Shown here piece after piece: positions 26,601-37,900 of a stretch of DNA of 64,000 nt. The notes under the pieces were generated by a model. That model made no database searches and was not told where the DNA came from. It saw only the letters and a list, made by a program, of their open reading frames with translations. The DNA is from Alviniconcha marisindica (lineage: Eukaryota; Mollusca; Gastropoda; Provannidae). The DNA lies in the NCBI GenBank assembly GCA_018857735.1, contig JABMCL010000813.1, forward strand, positions 1,045,001 through 1,109,000, written 5' to 3'. Position 1 is the stretch's first letter; each line of letters starts with the position of its first letter. The translations under genes and the position numbers were made by a program.

Positions 26601-27249
26601 CACTGTCATCAGTGCTGCTGTGCTTTCTCCTGGTACATAAAGATAATGAAACAAAATAACTTTTTTTCACCTTCATTTGGCACACGATATAGTTTAATGC
26701 TGACAGTTCCTTAAAAATAAATGACCATCAAATTCAAAACTTATCCTTCCCTTGCCCAATACCTCTAAATAATTACACTTAAATACTAGAGGTAATAGTC
26801 CTTAATAATTTTGAAATACTTCCCTCACATGATACCCCGAAAGAAATATATTAATCATTTAAATTTTAATGATACTGCTATTGTGCTGTGTTATAAATAC
26901 GTATAGCTTTTGATAAAGCTTTTATGGGCGGGGGCGACACTTAAAACTCTTCTTTTTCACTCATGGCCCGATAAGGAAAGATAGAAAACCAGCAATAAAC
27001 ACAAAAATCTCGTGGTGTGTGCGCCACAGACATTTACTGAAACAATTATTTCACACAGTCAGTGTCACCGACCACCGAATCAGCAAATTTGTGCTATGAA
27101 CAGCATGGCGGGGTAAAAAAAAAAATGACCCTGAAGACCACAAAACCTTCGTCGGCCCTTTGGTTTGTAAACTTAAATATTCTTCTCAAGAATAAGACGA
27201 CCAGACAATATAAACTTGACAGAACTGAGAAATCTTACTCTCTTGGCAT
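3886..27249 (-). CDS. CWC22: Pre-mRNA-splicing factor CWC22 homolog (18 exons)
   Basis: Exons: 27249-27239, 26629-26326, 25657-25146, 24729-24556, 23780-23652, 23157-23064, 22232-22104, 21780-21645, 14852-14646, 12448-12386, 11522-11427, 10216-10071, 9489-9412, 8813-8661, 8149-8022, 7038-6937, 6488-6301, 5699-3886. All phases agree and the total is 4,464 nt (1,487 aa). The start MPRE is split by the first donor; the ATG is the one that joins exon 2 in frame. Order: acidic-Ser and Arg/Asp-rich N-terminus (1-300), [15 protein letters not shown] (about 310-330), MIF4G (about 335-530), [10 protein letters not shown], an acidic linker, MA3 (about 625-745, [17 protein letters not shown]), a Gln/Ser stretch, then a tail of about 600 residues in one exon. 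In known biology CWC22 joins the spliceosome and brings eIF4A3 to place exon-junction complexes. Human CWC22 is 908 aa, so the tail is unusual. It diverges from CDC6 at a shared promoter. Confidence 0.95.
6079..6104. repeat. Poly-G run (26 G) in the last CWC22 intron
   Basis: An uninterrupted G run on the + strand, so poly-C in the transcript, about 200 bases downstream of the donor at 6301 in transcript direction. Similar runs occur near 20907, 21224, 25999, 33411 and 46660. Confidence 0.9.
7360..7420. mobile_element. SINE 3'-end fragment
   Basis: CTGATATAACTGTCATGGTCGACTGGG resembles fragments at 35830-35870 (CTGATATAACCGTAATGGTTGACTTGGCGTAAAACACC) and, inverted, near 47683-47725. A shared 3' tail of a dispersed SINE-like family is the simplest reading. 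Confidence 0.55.
8185..8430. repeat. Dispersed repeat, copy 1 of a pair
   Basis: Lies in the intron between the CWC22 exons at 8022-8149 and 8661-8813. It aligns with 9815-10050: both have GGGGCTAAAGC, an ACTGAAATC block, and CACCCAACACTGGGT followed by GAGGG(C/T)TTTTAGCTG. The pair is diverged, so it is an old transposon-like family of unknown type. Confidence 0.65.
8863..9275. repeat. Cryptic minisatellite (CTCTGTCCCTGTGTGT-like)
   Basis: Irregular units of CTCTGTCCCTGTGTGTGT and TATGTTCTCTGTCC fill the CWC22 intron between 8814 and 9411. In the transcript the strand is GA-rich. Open frames on both strands here are repeat artefacts. Confidence 0.9.
9815..10050. repeat. Dispersed repeat, copy 2 of a pair
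   Basis: The partner of 8185-8430 in the next intron of CWC22, in the same orientation, ending about 20 bases from the donor of the exon at 10071-10216. The two may be independent insertions or one duplicated insertion. Confidence 0.65.
10698..10976 (+). pseudogene. THAP zinc-finger domain relic
   Basis: The frame begins [18 protein letters not shown], the C-x4-C start typical of THAP domains, and runs through RRKWIKFIQ to a stop near 10824. The rest of the domain ([10 protein letters not shown], then YCMGF) is in another frame downstream. It lies antisense in a CWC22 intron. THAP domains occur in P-element-like transposases and in host proteins. With a stop, a frame change and no further coding sequence this is a dead copy, probably of transposon origin. 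The rest of 10560-11240 may belong to the same insertion. Confidence 0.7.
11560..12008. repeat. 90-bp minisatellite upstream of a CWC22 acceptor
   Basis: Five near-identical copies; GTCTTCTCACAAACAAGAGC recurs at 11581, 11673, 11763, 11853 and 11943 (periods 92, 90, 90, 90). It lies in the intron upstream (in transcript direction) of the exon 11427-11522, within about 40 bases of its acceptor. High copy identity suggests recent expansion. It is open in several frames because the unit is divisible by three. Confidence 0.95.
12643..14134. mobile_element. Probable non-autonomous DNA transposon with terminal inverted repeats
   Basis: The left end, GGCAGGGTATGACAATAACC (from 12646), is repeated inverted at the right end, where CCTTATTGTCATACTCTGCA ends near 14132. 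Just inside both ends are more inverted pieces rich in ACTTGCCC/GGGCAAGT. The 1.5-kb interior has no long open frame. It fills most of the CWC22 intron between 12448 and 14646. Target duplications could not be fixed by eye. Confidence 0.5.
14853..17904. other. Large CWC22 intron, first part, nothing recognised
   Basis: The 6.8-kb intron 14853-21644 is the longest in CWC22. This part is AT-rich with no coding signature, structural RNA or clear repeat. A short GT-rich patch lies at about 16328-16375. Confidence 0.5.
17905..18050. mobile_element. Dispersed element fragment related to 63590-63700
   Basis: The block CTTCTTCCAAGCTGCTGTAATTGG...CCACTGAAGGGGCACTCCTTATCCCC matches CTTCCTCCAAACTCTGCCAGATTTAG...CCACTGAAGAGGCACTCTTTATCTCC at the right edge. 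It is a transposon-derived family of unknown type inside the large CWC22 intron. Confidence 0.55.
18680..20400. repeat. GC-rich block with a 165-180-bp tandem repeat, nature unknown
   Basis: A sharply bounded GC-rich segment sits in an AT-rich intron. Within it, 19290-19800 holds three diverged units. Each starts GATGATCC(T/A)AAGGCC, passes GGTGATCTGGATCAGGTGAAGGACCTCC and ends with an ACTCCTCCCTGC-like motif. No frame looks like a known protein; open frames on both strands are short and compositional. It may be a transposable element of a family I do not recognise. Confidence 0.6.
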
Positions 27250-27503
27250 TTCGTCACTACACGGGTCTGCGAAAACAGATTTTCTCCTGCAGATAGAGAA
27301 CAGAAATTATGTACGACTGACGCACTGTGGAATCTCGCGGAAGTGACGAAAAGAGCGTGAATCGGCGAAGATTCATTCGACCAATGAAATGGACCAAAGG
27401 TGAAAATTCGCGCCACATTCGGGTCCCTCATTACCGCTTTGCGAAGTTTTCTAACGAAGATTTTTTTTCTGTAGAAAAGTGTTCTTCAAAGAAAGCAACA
27501 ATT
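27250..27503. promoter_or_regulatory. Divergent promoter of CWC22 (-) and CDC6 (+)
   Basis: The CWC22 start codon is at 27249 on the - strand. The noncoding first exon of CDC6 ends at 27503 with a strong donor, GTAAGT. Between them are an ETS-like GCGGAAGTGACG (about 27338-27349), a CCAAT box (27381-27385) and an E2F-like TTCGCGCC (27407-27414). CDC6 is a known E2F target in animals, so the last site fits cell-cycle control. There is no TATA box. The exact start sites cannot be read from DNA. Confidence 0.65.
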
Positions 27504-28972
27504 GTAAGTTGATTGTGTGATATTTTAAGCCTCCTTTAACGTTTCCGACAATTTCTGCTATTTGATCTGCGTGTTTTTATAGTTTTTGCAAAGTTTTCTT
27601 CATCTCCTTTTGTCAACATCAGCCATCGCCCAGCCGTATGCGATCAGTGGTGTACATCCAGGTGGTAGATTCCAGAAATAACATTTTGCATGAGATCTGG
27701 TACTTGGTAGAATATCCGAAGTTGACCCATGTGAATATCATGTAAGCTCGCAGGGGTAAGGGAAGATGATGCCTAAACTGTCATTTTGAGCAGACGAGTG
27801 TAGACTAGGTGCACGATCTGTAAAATTCTTCCGTTTCGGTAAAGCATTCCCCTCACCCCCGCTGCCCCCCATTTCAAAGCATACATATATGCCAACATGA
27901 AATTAAGCTGTGAAGAATCGGAATCCTAAAATTTCGACCTTGTAAAAAAACAACAACAACCAGTTGCAGTGTTGTTATCAGAAGAACTGACCAATGCATC
28001 TCCATAGTCATACTCAGACGGTCTGTACAACACCGACAATGTATAATTTATTACTCTAGTGTTTGTTTATTTTTTCACCTCTTGATCTTGTGTGTGGTAG
28101 TGATCTATTCAGTATCTGCTTGATTTTTATTATTGTTTGCACTGTGGTGGCAGCTTCTTAATCAGTCTTATTAAGAAATGACAAATGTGTGTGTGCATCT
28201 TTAATTCTTTTGCATAGTTATGCTTGAAGTTGAACCCTTGTTGACTCGATGTCTACATTATGTTTTTCTGATAACATTTTCCATCTTGATCAAGTTGATG
28301 TACATTATGTGTGTTATAGAAAATAATAGTTTAATACTATGCTTGTTTAGCGCTTTGACTTGTTTGAGCCACAGGGTAGGCACTTTACAAAATTTCCATT
28401 ATTATTAATAATATTCTTTTAAAAAATTGAAACAAGAATGACTGCTTTGCAAGTCCAATTGAACAGTTCAGCTTAGTTCAAGTCTGTTAAACATTTTCAG
28501 ATTGGAATGACGTTCCCCTTTGAATTTGATGCCTTTAGAGTTGAGTTCAAATCACTCCTTTTTTCCCCATCATCCACCACCAGACATCTTTTTTCATCTG
28601 AGAAAACAACAATCAACACTGCCATCCAACGCTAGTAAGCCATACTGTGCAGTCTCCCATCACTGTGCTGGCAAATTCTTGCAATATTATAAGCAGAGAT
28701 ATTAGATAGTTCCAATTTTTAAATGGCATGTAAATTGTAATGTATAGCCAAGCTGTTGCTGCTGACAATGGTGCATCCGTTTCTCTCTCAGGACTCAGAA
28801 AATGGTGTTATTCAGCTTAATAATTTTGTTCGAAAGCTGGTGACATTTGTAATCTGTTAAAAAGTGTTACTATGTAAGTAAGTGACATTTGTAATCTGTT
28901 AAAAAGTGTTACTATGTAAGTATGTTAGCGTTTGTTTTGCACTTGCATACATTGTGACAACTCTGTTGGCAG
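27504..28972 (+). other. First CDC6 intron (5' UTR intron)
   Basis: The donor GTAAGT at 27504 and the acceptor CTGTTGGCAG at 28963-28972 bound 1.47 kb of AT-rich sequence. A 46-bp near-perfect tandem duplication (AGTGACATTTGTAATCTGTTAAAAAGTG...) lies at about 28832-28925. Nothing else is recognised. Confidence 0.6.
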
Positions 28973-28980
28973 TCTGAGCA

Positions 28981-31900
28981 ATGGCAAGCAAAGCACAACG
29001 TCAGCTAGATTTTCCAGTCCGGAAAAGCAGTCGGATAACTAAAAGTAAAACCAGCCAGAGTGGGGATGCGATGAAAGCAAATGACAGCAGAGGAACTTCG
29101 GGAAGCTCCTCTCTGGAGCAAAGACTGGGAAGTAAGTTTCAATACTTTACATTAATTATTACTATGCCCTGCTCATTTTACTCTTTTAAGTTAGCAATAG
29201 CTTGCACAAATTTTCTTTGTTGTTTAGATACAAGAAAACAAATCTAAGCATATGAGAGCAGTCTCAAATAAATCTTTACTGTTATATTTACAAGCTGTTG
29301 TGAAATTCTTCAAATCAGACTATTTTAAAGTGCAATAGGTAAAGCTCGTGCTATTATTGTGTATTAAGTATTTGTTGAATGGAAATGGAAAAGGATTTTT
29401 CATACTCATATGAGTCATAGTTGTATAGTTAATAAGCTCTGCTGAACAAGAGAAAACACATTTTTAGACAGTTTTGCTTGTGGTAATAAAAAACATTAAT
29501 TATAATAGTATTGGTACATAAATATGACTGTTATGCCACCCTCTGTTTCATTTAAATAATGTTGGTAATAATTATCTCAGCCTGATGAAAATGCATCTGT
29601 TCTGGGCTATCTTTCAAATCACTCACTTCAATAAGTGCACTACACTCATCATCTACAGAGAGTATAGTACACAAATTTGAGTTTAATATTAATAAAGTAT
29701 ATATATATCTGAAGCAGAAGAAAATGCAGTAAATGTTGTTTGAAGCAATATGCAATGAAATTTATAACTGTACAATGACAAATAAAATCTTGTGATAACA
29801 TTAAATCTATATGAAGTAAAACCGTAGTGAAAGACCACCTTAGAAGAGTTCGCTGAACCGCAAGAAAACCAGGTGGAACCTGATTGCATTACGCAACCTA
29901 CTGGTCAATTCCTAACTTGGAGCAATGCAAGGACTGGATTTTTTGGAGCAAGAGACTGGAAGCAGTAGAGTTCTGGAGAAACCGATAAGCATACAAAATC
30001 CCTGTAGGTATTACATGATCAGTGTTTTTCTTTTTGGCCAGATGATCAGAGGAGAGTTGCCAGACCAAGAAGAGAGAGACCTGTGATTTGGGCTGACGCG
30101 CCACCTGCATGCAAAAGCCCAAGCAAGAGGAAACCAACCACCCTGGCATCACCTCCAACTCCACCAAAATCTCCGTGTAAATCTGTCAAGGTCACTTCAG
30201 CACGTTCACAGTCTCCTTCACCTTTAACATATTCTGAGGAGTCGGGTGAGTTGAGTAATCACTGATACACTCAAACACTTGGTAGCTGATCACTCTTTTC
30301 AGACTTCGACATTAGCACATCTTTTATGGTCATTGGAAAACACTGAATTTGAAGGTGCTGTGTCCAAATGACAAAGCACAACATGAAATACATCAATCGA
30401 AACTGAAACAAAACAGTGAACTAGTCACCCCCTCCCCCAAAGTAAATGAACAAGCAAAACAGTCATGAAACTCAATTGATGGAAGTGTTCTTTGACTGAT
30501 CTATAGTGTAAGTTCTGTAACTGAAAACATGAAACAGGTGATCATTTGTCATTCAGTGACTAAACAGTGATTGCTTGTTTAATGTTTTCAGTTACACTAC
30601 AGGTCAGTCCATTTGATGCTCTGTTTCAGAGTTGACAGCATTTTCGCCATACTGTCATTTAACTTGCTTCAGTATCTCCACCTGTCGTGTAGTAATTTTC
30701 ACTTTCAGTTTATTTCAGTTTTGTTCTCTCAGTTTTGTTTCATTTTGGTTTGCCTTGCTGTTTCTGTGGGCATTGTTGTTAATAATCACTTTTTGAATTC
30801 AGGCATGTTAATTGAGATGATCATTCTTTTGAAATTTTGCTGTTCTTGCTGCGGTTTCCAAAAAATGACAGTAATGGTCAGTTGTTTGACTCCATGGTCA
30901 TGGATCTAGGATTCACTAGTGAGAAGAGAGATATATATATACACACAATACATATTGTTACATGTGTAGATGTGTGTGTGCACATACCGAAAAGGTTTAT
31001 TTTAGTATTGACATGTGCAGATAATGAGGTTTTCCAGCTACCAGTAACACCTACCAGTACCAGGCATGAAGGTGCCAGGGTTCGAACCCAGAAAGTGCTG
31101 GCTAAAAATGCAGGTAGGTTGCAGACCTCCGTCCACGTTCCAGTGTAGTCTTGGGTCCTTCTGTGCCCCAGCACTAGTCAATGCAGCTTTGTTGTTTTAA
31201 ACAGAAATTCAAGACATGGGCACCTTGATTATGTTCACAAAATTCCACCTTGGAGAATATTCTGCAGGCCACTGATACAAAGCCTAGGATGATAGAGCAC
31301 TTGCTGTACGATTGTAACAGTAACTTCAAGTTGCTAAGTAAGACAGCAGAATCTGAGAGCAGCAACGTGGCCTGTTGGCACACCTTGAGGGAGAAGATCT
31401 ATGGCCCTATGGAGAACCTCCATCATACATTCAGGCTACTACTGTACTAGAGTTCCTACCTACTGCAAATGACAATGAAGAAGAAGGAATGGGAATTTTT
31501 GCCATGCACCTTTCATAGGAAATTATTATCCCTTTTACTGAGAAAATCCAGTACTGAAGCAGCAACAGTCGCATTAACTGTGATTAAGCATCTGTGAAGC
31601 TTTGACAAAATTTTGCTAGAATCTGTACCACTGCCACATGATGTGATCTTAATATATATATATGCACACTGAATTTGAAAAATTCTTGATATTCTATCAT
31701 AATTCATATATATATATATATATATATAGTCCTCTTTTTTATTATAATGCTCAGATCACTGCTTGCATTTATATTGGTTTGAACTGGAATTTACTCAGCT
31801 GAAAATGATGAAAGGTTCACACTTCACAGGCAATGGTTTTGTTGCATTGTCTTACACACTGTCCCTTAACATTCCAGAGGTTTTATAAAGTTTATATGGA

Positions 31901-34900
31901 CATTGTTAACACTAAACAGTGGCTTTTTATTGAATTTATTTCAGAGCTGCCCTTCTGGTTTATGCACAAGCTTACTGTGTAACTGATCAAAACAGGGTTA
32001 CCATTACATGATTGTTTTCTCCCTTCATTCATGTTGCAGTGATTTTATTTTTACACACACATGCTTTTGTTCACTGGTGTAAGGAGAGTTTAATATCTTG
32101 AAACAGAATCAGATTCGCTGGCAAAAATGTCAGAGAATGTGGACAAAGCGTTGTCGCTGAGGCTGCCCCATGGAGTGAGAAGCCCCAGCAGGAGGAAATG
32201 TGAAAATGTACCGCCTCTACCAACGCCGCCCCAGTCACCATTCAGACCACCAGCACACACTTCTTGTCCTATTTCACGAGGTGAGAATATACTTCTGCTT
32301 TGTGGGATCTTTTCTCTTTCATTTTCCTGTCATTGTTGTGCACACATTTGCCTGCATTATTAATATGATATGTGGGGTGGGGCTGGGATAAATTAATATC
32401 AGTCAGGAAAAAAAGAAGGGGTAAAGAAAGTGTGCAGGTACATGGCTAATCACGCTTTTAAGGTTAGGGAGGTCAGAGTTGGCGTGCAAGTTTGGTTGCT
32501 GAGATCCCAGAGAGTCACAGCGCAACTACACAGATAACAAGCGTTGGCTGTACCAGTAACGTGAGTAATGAACTTTACAGAAAGAGACGTAGAGTCCATA
32601 ATGTTGACACAAGTGTGCAGCTGGCACACTGACCAGGGTTGTAACACGTACTGCTAAGTTTCAGTGTATTTGGGTCAAAGCATATGCATACGGGTGTAGT
32701 AATGGTTAGAAGTTAGTGGGTCGGGGTCCCCAGCTAATACCAGTTGCATGTTTACTTTCAGTCTTGTTTTTGCTTTTGCAGAGTCTGCGCTGACTGTATT
32801 ACCAAGGACCCCCACAAAGACTCCTCCCAAAAGAGAGCAGTTGACACCACAGAAGCTGCAGCCACATAGACATGTACTCAGTCCCAAAAAGGTGCCCCCC
32901 AAGGAAAACGAAGAAAATTTTATATTGAAGTCACCCAAGAAGCCTTTGCCAAAACTCCAAATAGCAAAACAAGACAGTAAGTGTGTGGCATTGGTGCATG
33001 TGTGTGACATTGTTTGGTGCGTGTGTGTGACTGTGACACTGAGTCTGTGACATTGTTTGTGTATGCTTGAATAAAACGATCAAGTATACTTGAGCTATTG
33101 AAAATTATCAGCACTAAATCACGGATCTCATCAATTCAATCTGAACAATCCGTGAGTAAAATTCTTTGCAATGTTGAATATGATGGAAAATAGCCTTGAA
33201 AGAAATACTCACGAAGAGTTTAATTACACAACACATTTGCTTCTTCTGCTGCAGAATTATTGAATATAATGAAGGCTACAGAAATGTTTGATCATCAGCG
33301 TAGAAATCAGAGCAGTGTTGTCAGCAGTGCAATGTTGTCATCATTTCAACTGGACAAAAACTGAAAATGAGTCAGTGTGAAATGAAAGAATGTTTTTCAT
33401 AATATGTTGGGGGGGGGGGGGGGGGGGGTGGAATCTCAGGCTAGTATATTAGTAATAACTCCTTTGAGTTGGTGGATTTTCATGTTCACTATCGTGGTGG
33501 GACTAGTGGGCCATTTTCATCTTCAGCGGACTTGCCTGACCACTCCACTGATTTGACAGACAGGTGTTACCAGGCGGCCAAGCAGTCACTCCACACAGCC
33601 AAGCCTGACCACCTGGTGGGGAGGGAGCAGGAGGTGGCAGACATTACAGAGTTCCTCAAGACGCACCTGGAGAAGCGGTCAGCAGGAAGTCTTTACATCT
33701 CAGGTGCCCCAGGAACTGGCAAGACAGCCGCGCTGCTACACATCACTGATGAGTTCAAGGTTTGTATGGAGTCTGTCATTGTCATGTGTACGATAATTAT
33801 GTATCAGCTGTTCATTTTTTGGGCGAGCACAAAATGAACAGTTTTGGACAGTGTGTTTCTGTAGTCACATGGATAGATGATTATATCTGGATGTTGTGAT
33901 AGGTGAACCTGCGATCTGTTGTGTCTAAATTGTAGACCAAGTTACTGAAAAACCTGGAGTGTTGTCGGGGTTGCAACAGTGTCTTTAGGTGCACAGCCTG
34001 TGACATCACCATTGATCACCTGGAAGAGAAAGGCTTAGAAAAAGGTTGTGGTCTACAGTCTACGCTGAGAAGATGAAGCAAAGCCATTGCCAAACAACTG
34101 AACTGATTCAAAGACAACATTCCATAACTTCTCAAACAAGCTTTATGTACTTTCCGAAGCACTTGATTGCCATCTTGAACTGTACTGAACTTTGACGCAA
34201 GGAAGCTGGACAAGTGCAATAAGGCAGCAACCAAAAGTAAAAATGTACACATCAGTAACAGTGATTTCAACTGCCTTTGTAGTTTGTAGCAATGTGGACT
34301 GATGCACGGGTTTGGGTGGAGGAAATAGTCACATGTTAAGTCATGGTAAGGTCCATGCTGAAGGTCATTGCATGATACTGTTCACAGTTTTTTTTTTAGT
34401 CTTCACTGAGACTGAAGCTACTCCTAAAGGTTACCCCATGTTATGAAGCTAGAAAGATTCCCCATGTTATGAAGCTAGAAAGATTGCATGTATATTTTAC
34501 TTTTAGTTTTGTGAATTTGGAGTAGGATTCAAAGTTGGTCATGGCGTTTTGTTTTCTGTGTCACAGGTTCAGTACAAGTGCCAGATTGCGTACCTGAACT
34601 GCATGATGGTAAAAGACGTATTCAGTGTATTCCGAAGGCTCTACACTGAACTGTCTGGCAGGTCTGCAATGGGAAGAACAACCATCAAAGACATGGAGAA
34701 ACTTGTTACCACCAGCAAGCACAACATGTAAGTTTATTCACGCTGCATGCTTCTGCTTGTGAACCACCTTCAGCATGCTGAAAATTGTATATCTTGAAAT
34801 GGATGAGCTTTAAAAAAAATTAAAATGAAGAATAATTAGCATTGTTTTTATGGCAGGTTATGGTTCTGTAATTCACACTGCTTTTGTGGCAGGTTATGGT

Positions 34901-37900
34901 GCTTTTGATTGTTGGAGTGTGCTCTTCAGTCATGTCACAAAAATTAAATGTAATGATGGATCGTGGAATAATGCACATTGGTGTTGTTTGTATGCAGGAT
35001 CCTTGTTCTGGACGAGATAGATCAGCTGGACAGCAAGAACCAGGAGGTTCTGTATCGCATCTTTGAGTGGCCTTCTCTCAACAATTCCAAGCTCATCCTT
35101 ATCGGTAAGTTGACTGTGGCCGCATGCTGTTTTTTTGTCACCCTTTATGAAGCTTCATACGAGGTAAGCACAAATGCTAAATAAATGACTTGTTCTTGGA
35201 AGAAGTGTGTGAATTGTCAGAGCTGCACCTGGAATTGACTGGTTGCTTGACAATACACGTTACATTATAATTGCAGGTGTGGCCAATGCCTTGGATCTGA
35301 CAGACAGAATCTTGCCTCGCCTGCAGGCCAAGCCACGCTGCAGGCCAAAGCTGCTTCACTTTGCTCCGTACACCAGGGATCAGATTGCTGCCATCATCAA
35401 TGACAGGCTTGCAAAGGTAGGAAGAGTTTTGGTTATATCATATTCCACCTTGCGTCAATCTCCTCCCTTATAGAAATCATGGATCAGATTGCTGCCATCA
35501 TCAATGACAGGCTTGCAAAGGTAGGAAGAGTTTTGGTTATATCATATTCCACCTTGCGTCAATCTCCTCCCTTGTAGAAATCAGTTTAGATTATTAGCCG
35601 GAATGCTGCTGCCTCCAGTTTACCTCCAGTCCTTCTGCATTGGTATTATTCTGTCATATGAATTGGCAGGCAGTCCTACATGTGTGGACTCCATTGGTAA
35701 TAGCAACCATGTGAATTATATTTATAATAAAACTACATGCGTAGACCACCTCACTGTGTTGTAAAACACCAGGTTTGGCCTTTTGTCAACTTGACAGTTT
35801 GGCGAAAGTGGAACAATTCCATTCTATCACCCTGATATAACCGTAATGGTTGACTTGGCGTAAAACACCAACTTACTCGATTCTTTTTCATGATTCTGTC
35901 TGATTATTCCATGAAAATGTCCTCCAGGAGAATTTCAGAATTGTCTAGGAATCATCTTTTGTTGTTATTTTTAACCCCCATGTGGTTGTGACTTTTTTCC
36001 CTGTCAGGCTGGCGAATCTATTGTGGAGAACAGCGCCATTCAGTTCTGTGCACGCAAAGTGTCGGCTGTGGCTGGAGACATGAGGAAAGCGCTGGATGTC
36101 TGCAGGCGAGCTGTGGAGGCAGCAGAGTCTGAGGCTCGGTGCCAGGCAGTCCTCAGAGTATCAGGTGAGAAACACTTTCAGCCATCTTGTAATGAACAGT
36201 TATTGCAACAACAAATAATTTGGGGGGTGGGTGGGTGCATTTTGACATTCTGTTTCAATGTAGCGACCAAATTTGGTCAGTTTTGATAACACTTCACAGA
36301 TTTGGACAACACTAGATTGAAATGTTTCTCACTGAATTTTTTCTTCTTCTTATGAGTGTCTACTCTTGCTTTTCTATTCTTGATTTTGCTCATGGACTTG
36401 AGCATGCTTTTTGAATAAATATGGAGTTAATCAGCACAGAGCAAGTATACTGTGACACAGACTCATGCCTGTGCTTTCTCTGCCTCTGTGTGTGATTATA
36501 TTTCTACAGTAATGCAAAATGTATAACTTACCATGAGTAAACCTTCCCTGTTAAGATCAGCATATTCTGGAAAAAGAATCCAGTTTGTCTGCTTCTCAAA
36601 AAGAAAGAAGAAGAAAATGCAGCATAGTGAGAAAATGCGTATGTGTGTGTATTCTAGACTGGGAAGGGAGCTGGGTGTTTGCTAGCACAGGTCTAGTGGT
36701 AGTATGGACAGCTGTGTATTTGACCAGTTAAATGATTATCTGACCAGTTCTACGTGAACCACTTTTGACACCTTTCAGATGTCACACACCTGTTTGAAAG
36801 ATGTCTAACATGTTCACTGAGGTTTTTGTGTCCCTGTCCACCGTGCAGATTGCAACAGCCCCTCCAAGTCCCAGCCGGGCTCAGTGAAGAAGATCGGAGT
36901 GTCACACATCTCCAAAGTGATGTCAGAGGTGTATGGGTCCAGTGTACAGGTGCAGCATTCTGAAGGAGTTCCTCTGCAGCAAAAGCTTCTTGTCTGTACA
37001 CTGCTGCTGATGGTCAAGACAGGGAAGTTCAAGGAGGTCCAGTTGGGCAAGGTGGGTGGACTGGTTGGGCAAGGTGGGTGGGCTGGTTGGGTAATGTGGG
37101 TGGGCAGGCTGGGCAAGGTGGGTGAGGTGGCTGGGCAAGGTGGGTGGGCTGGTTCTTGGTTTCTCTGTTCTTTTCAGAGTGAGCGTTTACAACGCAACGT
37201 TCTGACAGTTGTGTGGTTAGAATAAAAGTTGTGTCCCAAGATGCTGGCTGTGGTTTGATTGCTGGACCTAGCCAGTTCTTGATTGATGTTGCTGTACTGA
37301 TATTTCAATATTTTACCTTGCTGTGAAATGTTGGCCATAGGTATGCTGCCTTCCTGTTGTATTTTTGATGCCACTACTTTTACTATCCAGTATGTAAACC
37401 ACCACCATCTTCTTCAGCTTTGGCCCTCACAGCTCTGGTAACAAGATATTTGTCCTGAAAATTTTGATTTTGTGTGTCTGTGTTTATGCTGTGGAAATGT
37501 TTTGTGCATTTGGCTCCCTTCAGAATGACATTTTACTAATGTTACCATTGGTTTTCAGTTACATGAAACGTACTGCAGAGTCTGCAGACGGCAGCAGATG
37601 ACACCTGTCGACCAGTCAGAGTTCCAGTCTCTTTGCGTCCTACTGGAATCTCGAGGTGTGCTTGGCGTCAAGAAAGGCAAGGAGACCCGTCTTATGAAGG
37701 TAAGTCCCTAACTTGCACCGTGGGCTTTTCTTTCAGAGTTGTGTAACTGCCAGTATGTGCACTACAGTTGTGGTATGATGCTCTTTTGTATTTGGGTAAT
37801 ATGTTCTTTTATGGCGTCATCCTAATATCTTGGAAAGGTGGAAAAAATTCTATCAGTCGTTTAAAATCCTTGAATTGTCTCCCAAAGCCTAGTGGTAGTT

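Noticed and set aside
27327..27512. 61-aa + strand frame in the divergent promoter
   Set aside because: It overlaps the noncoding first exon of CDC6 and has no family resemblance; the CDC6 ATG is at 28981.
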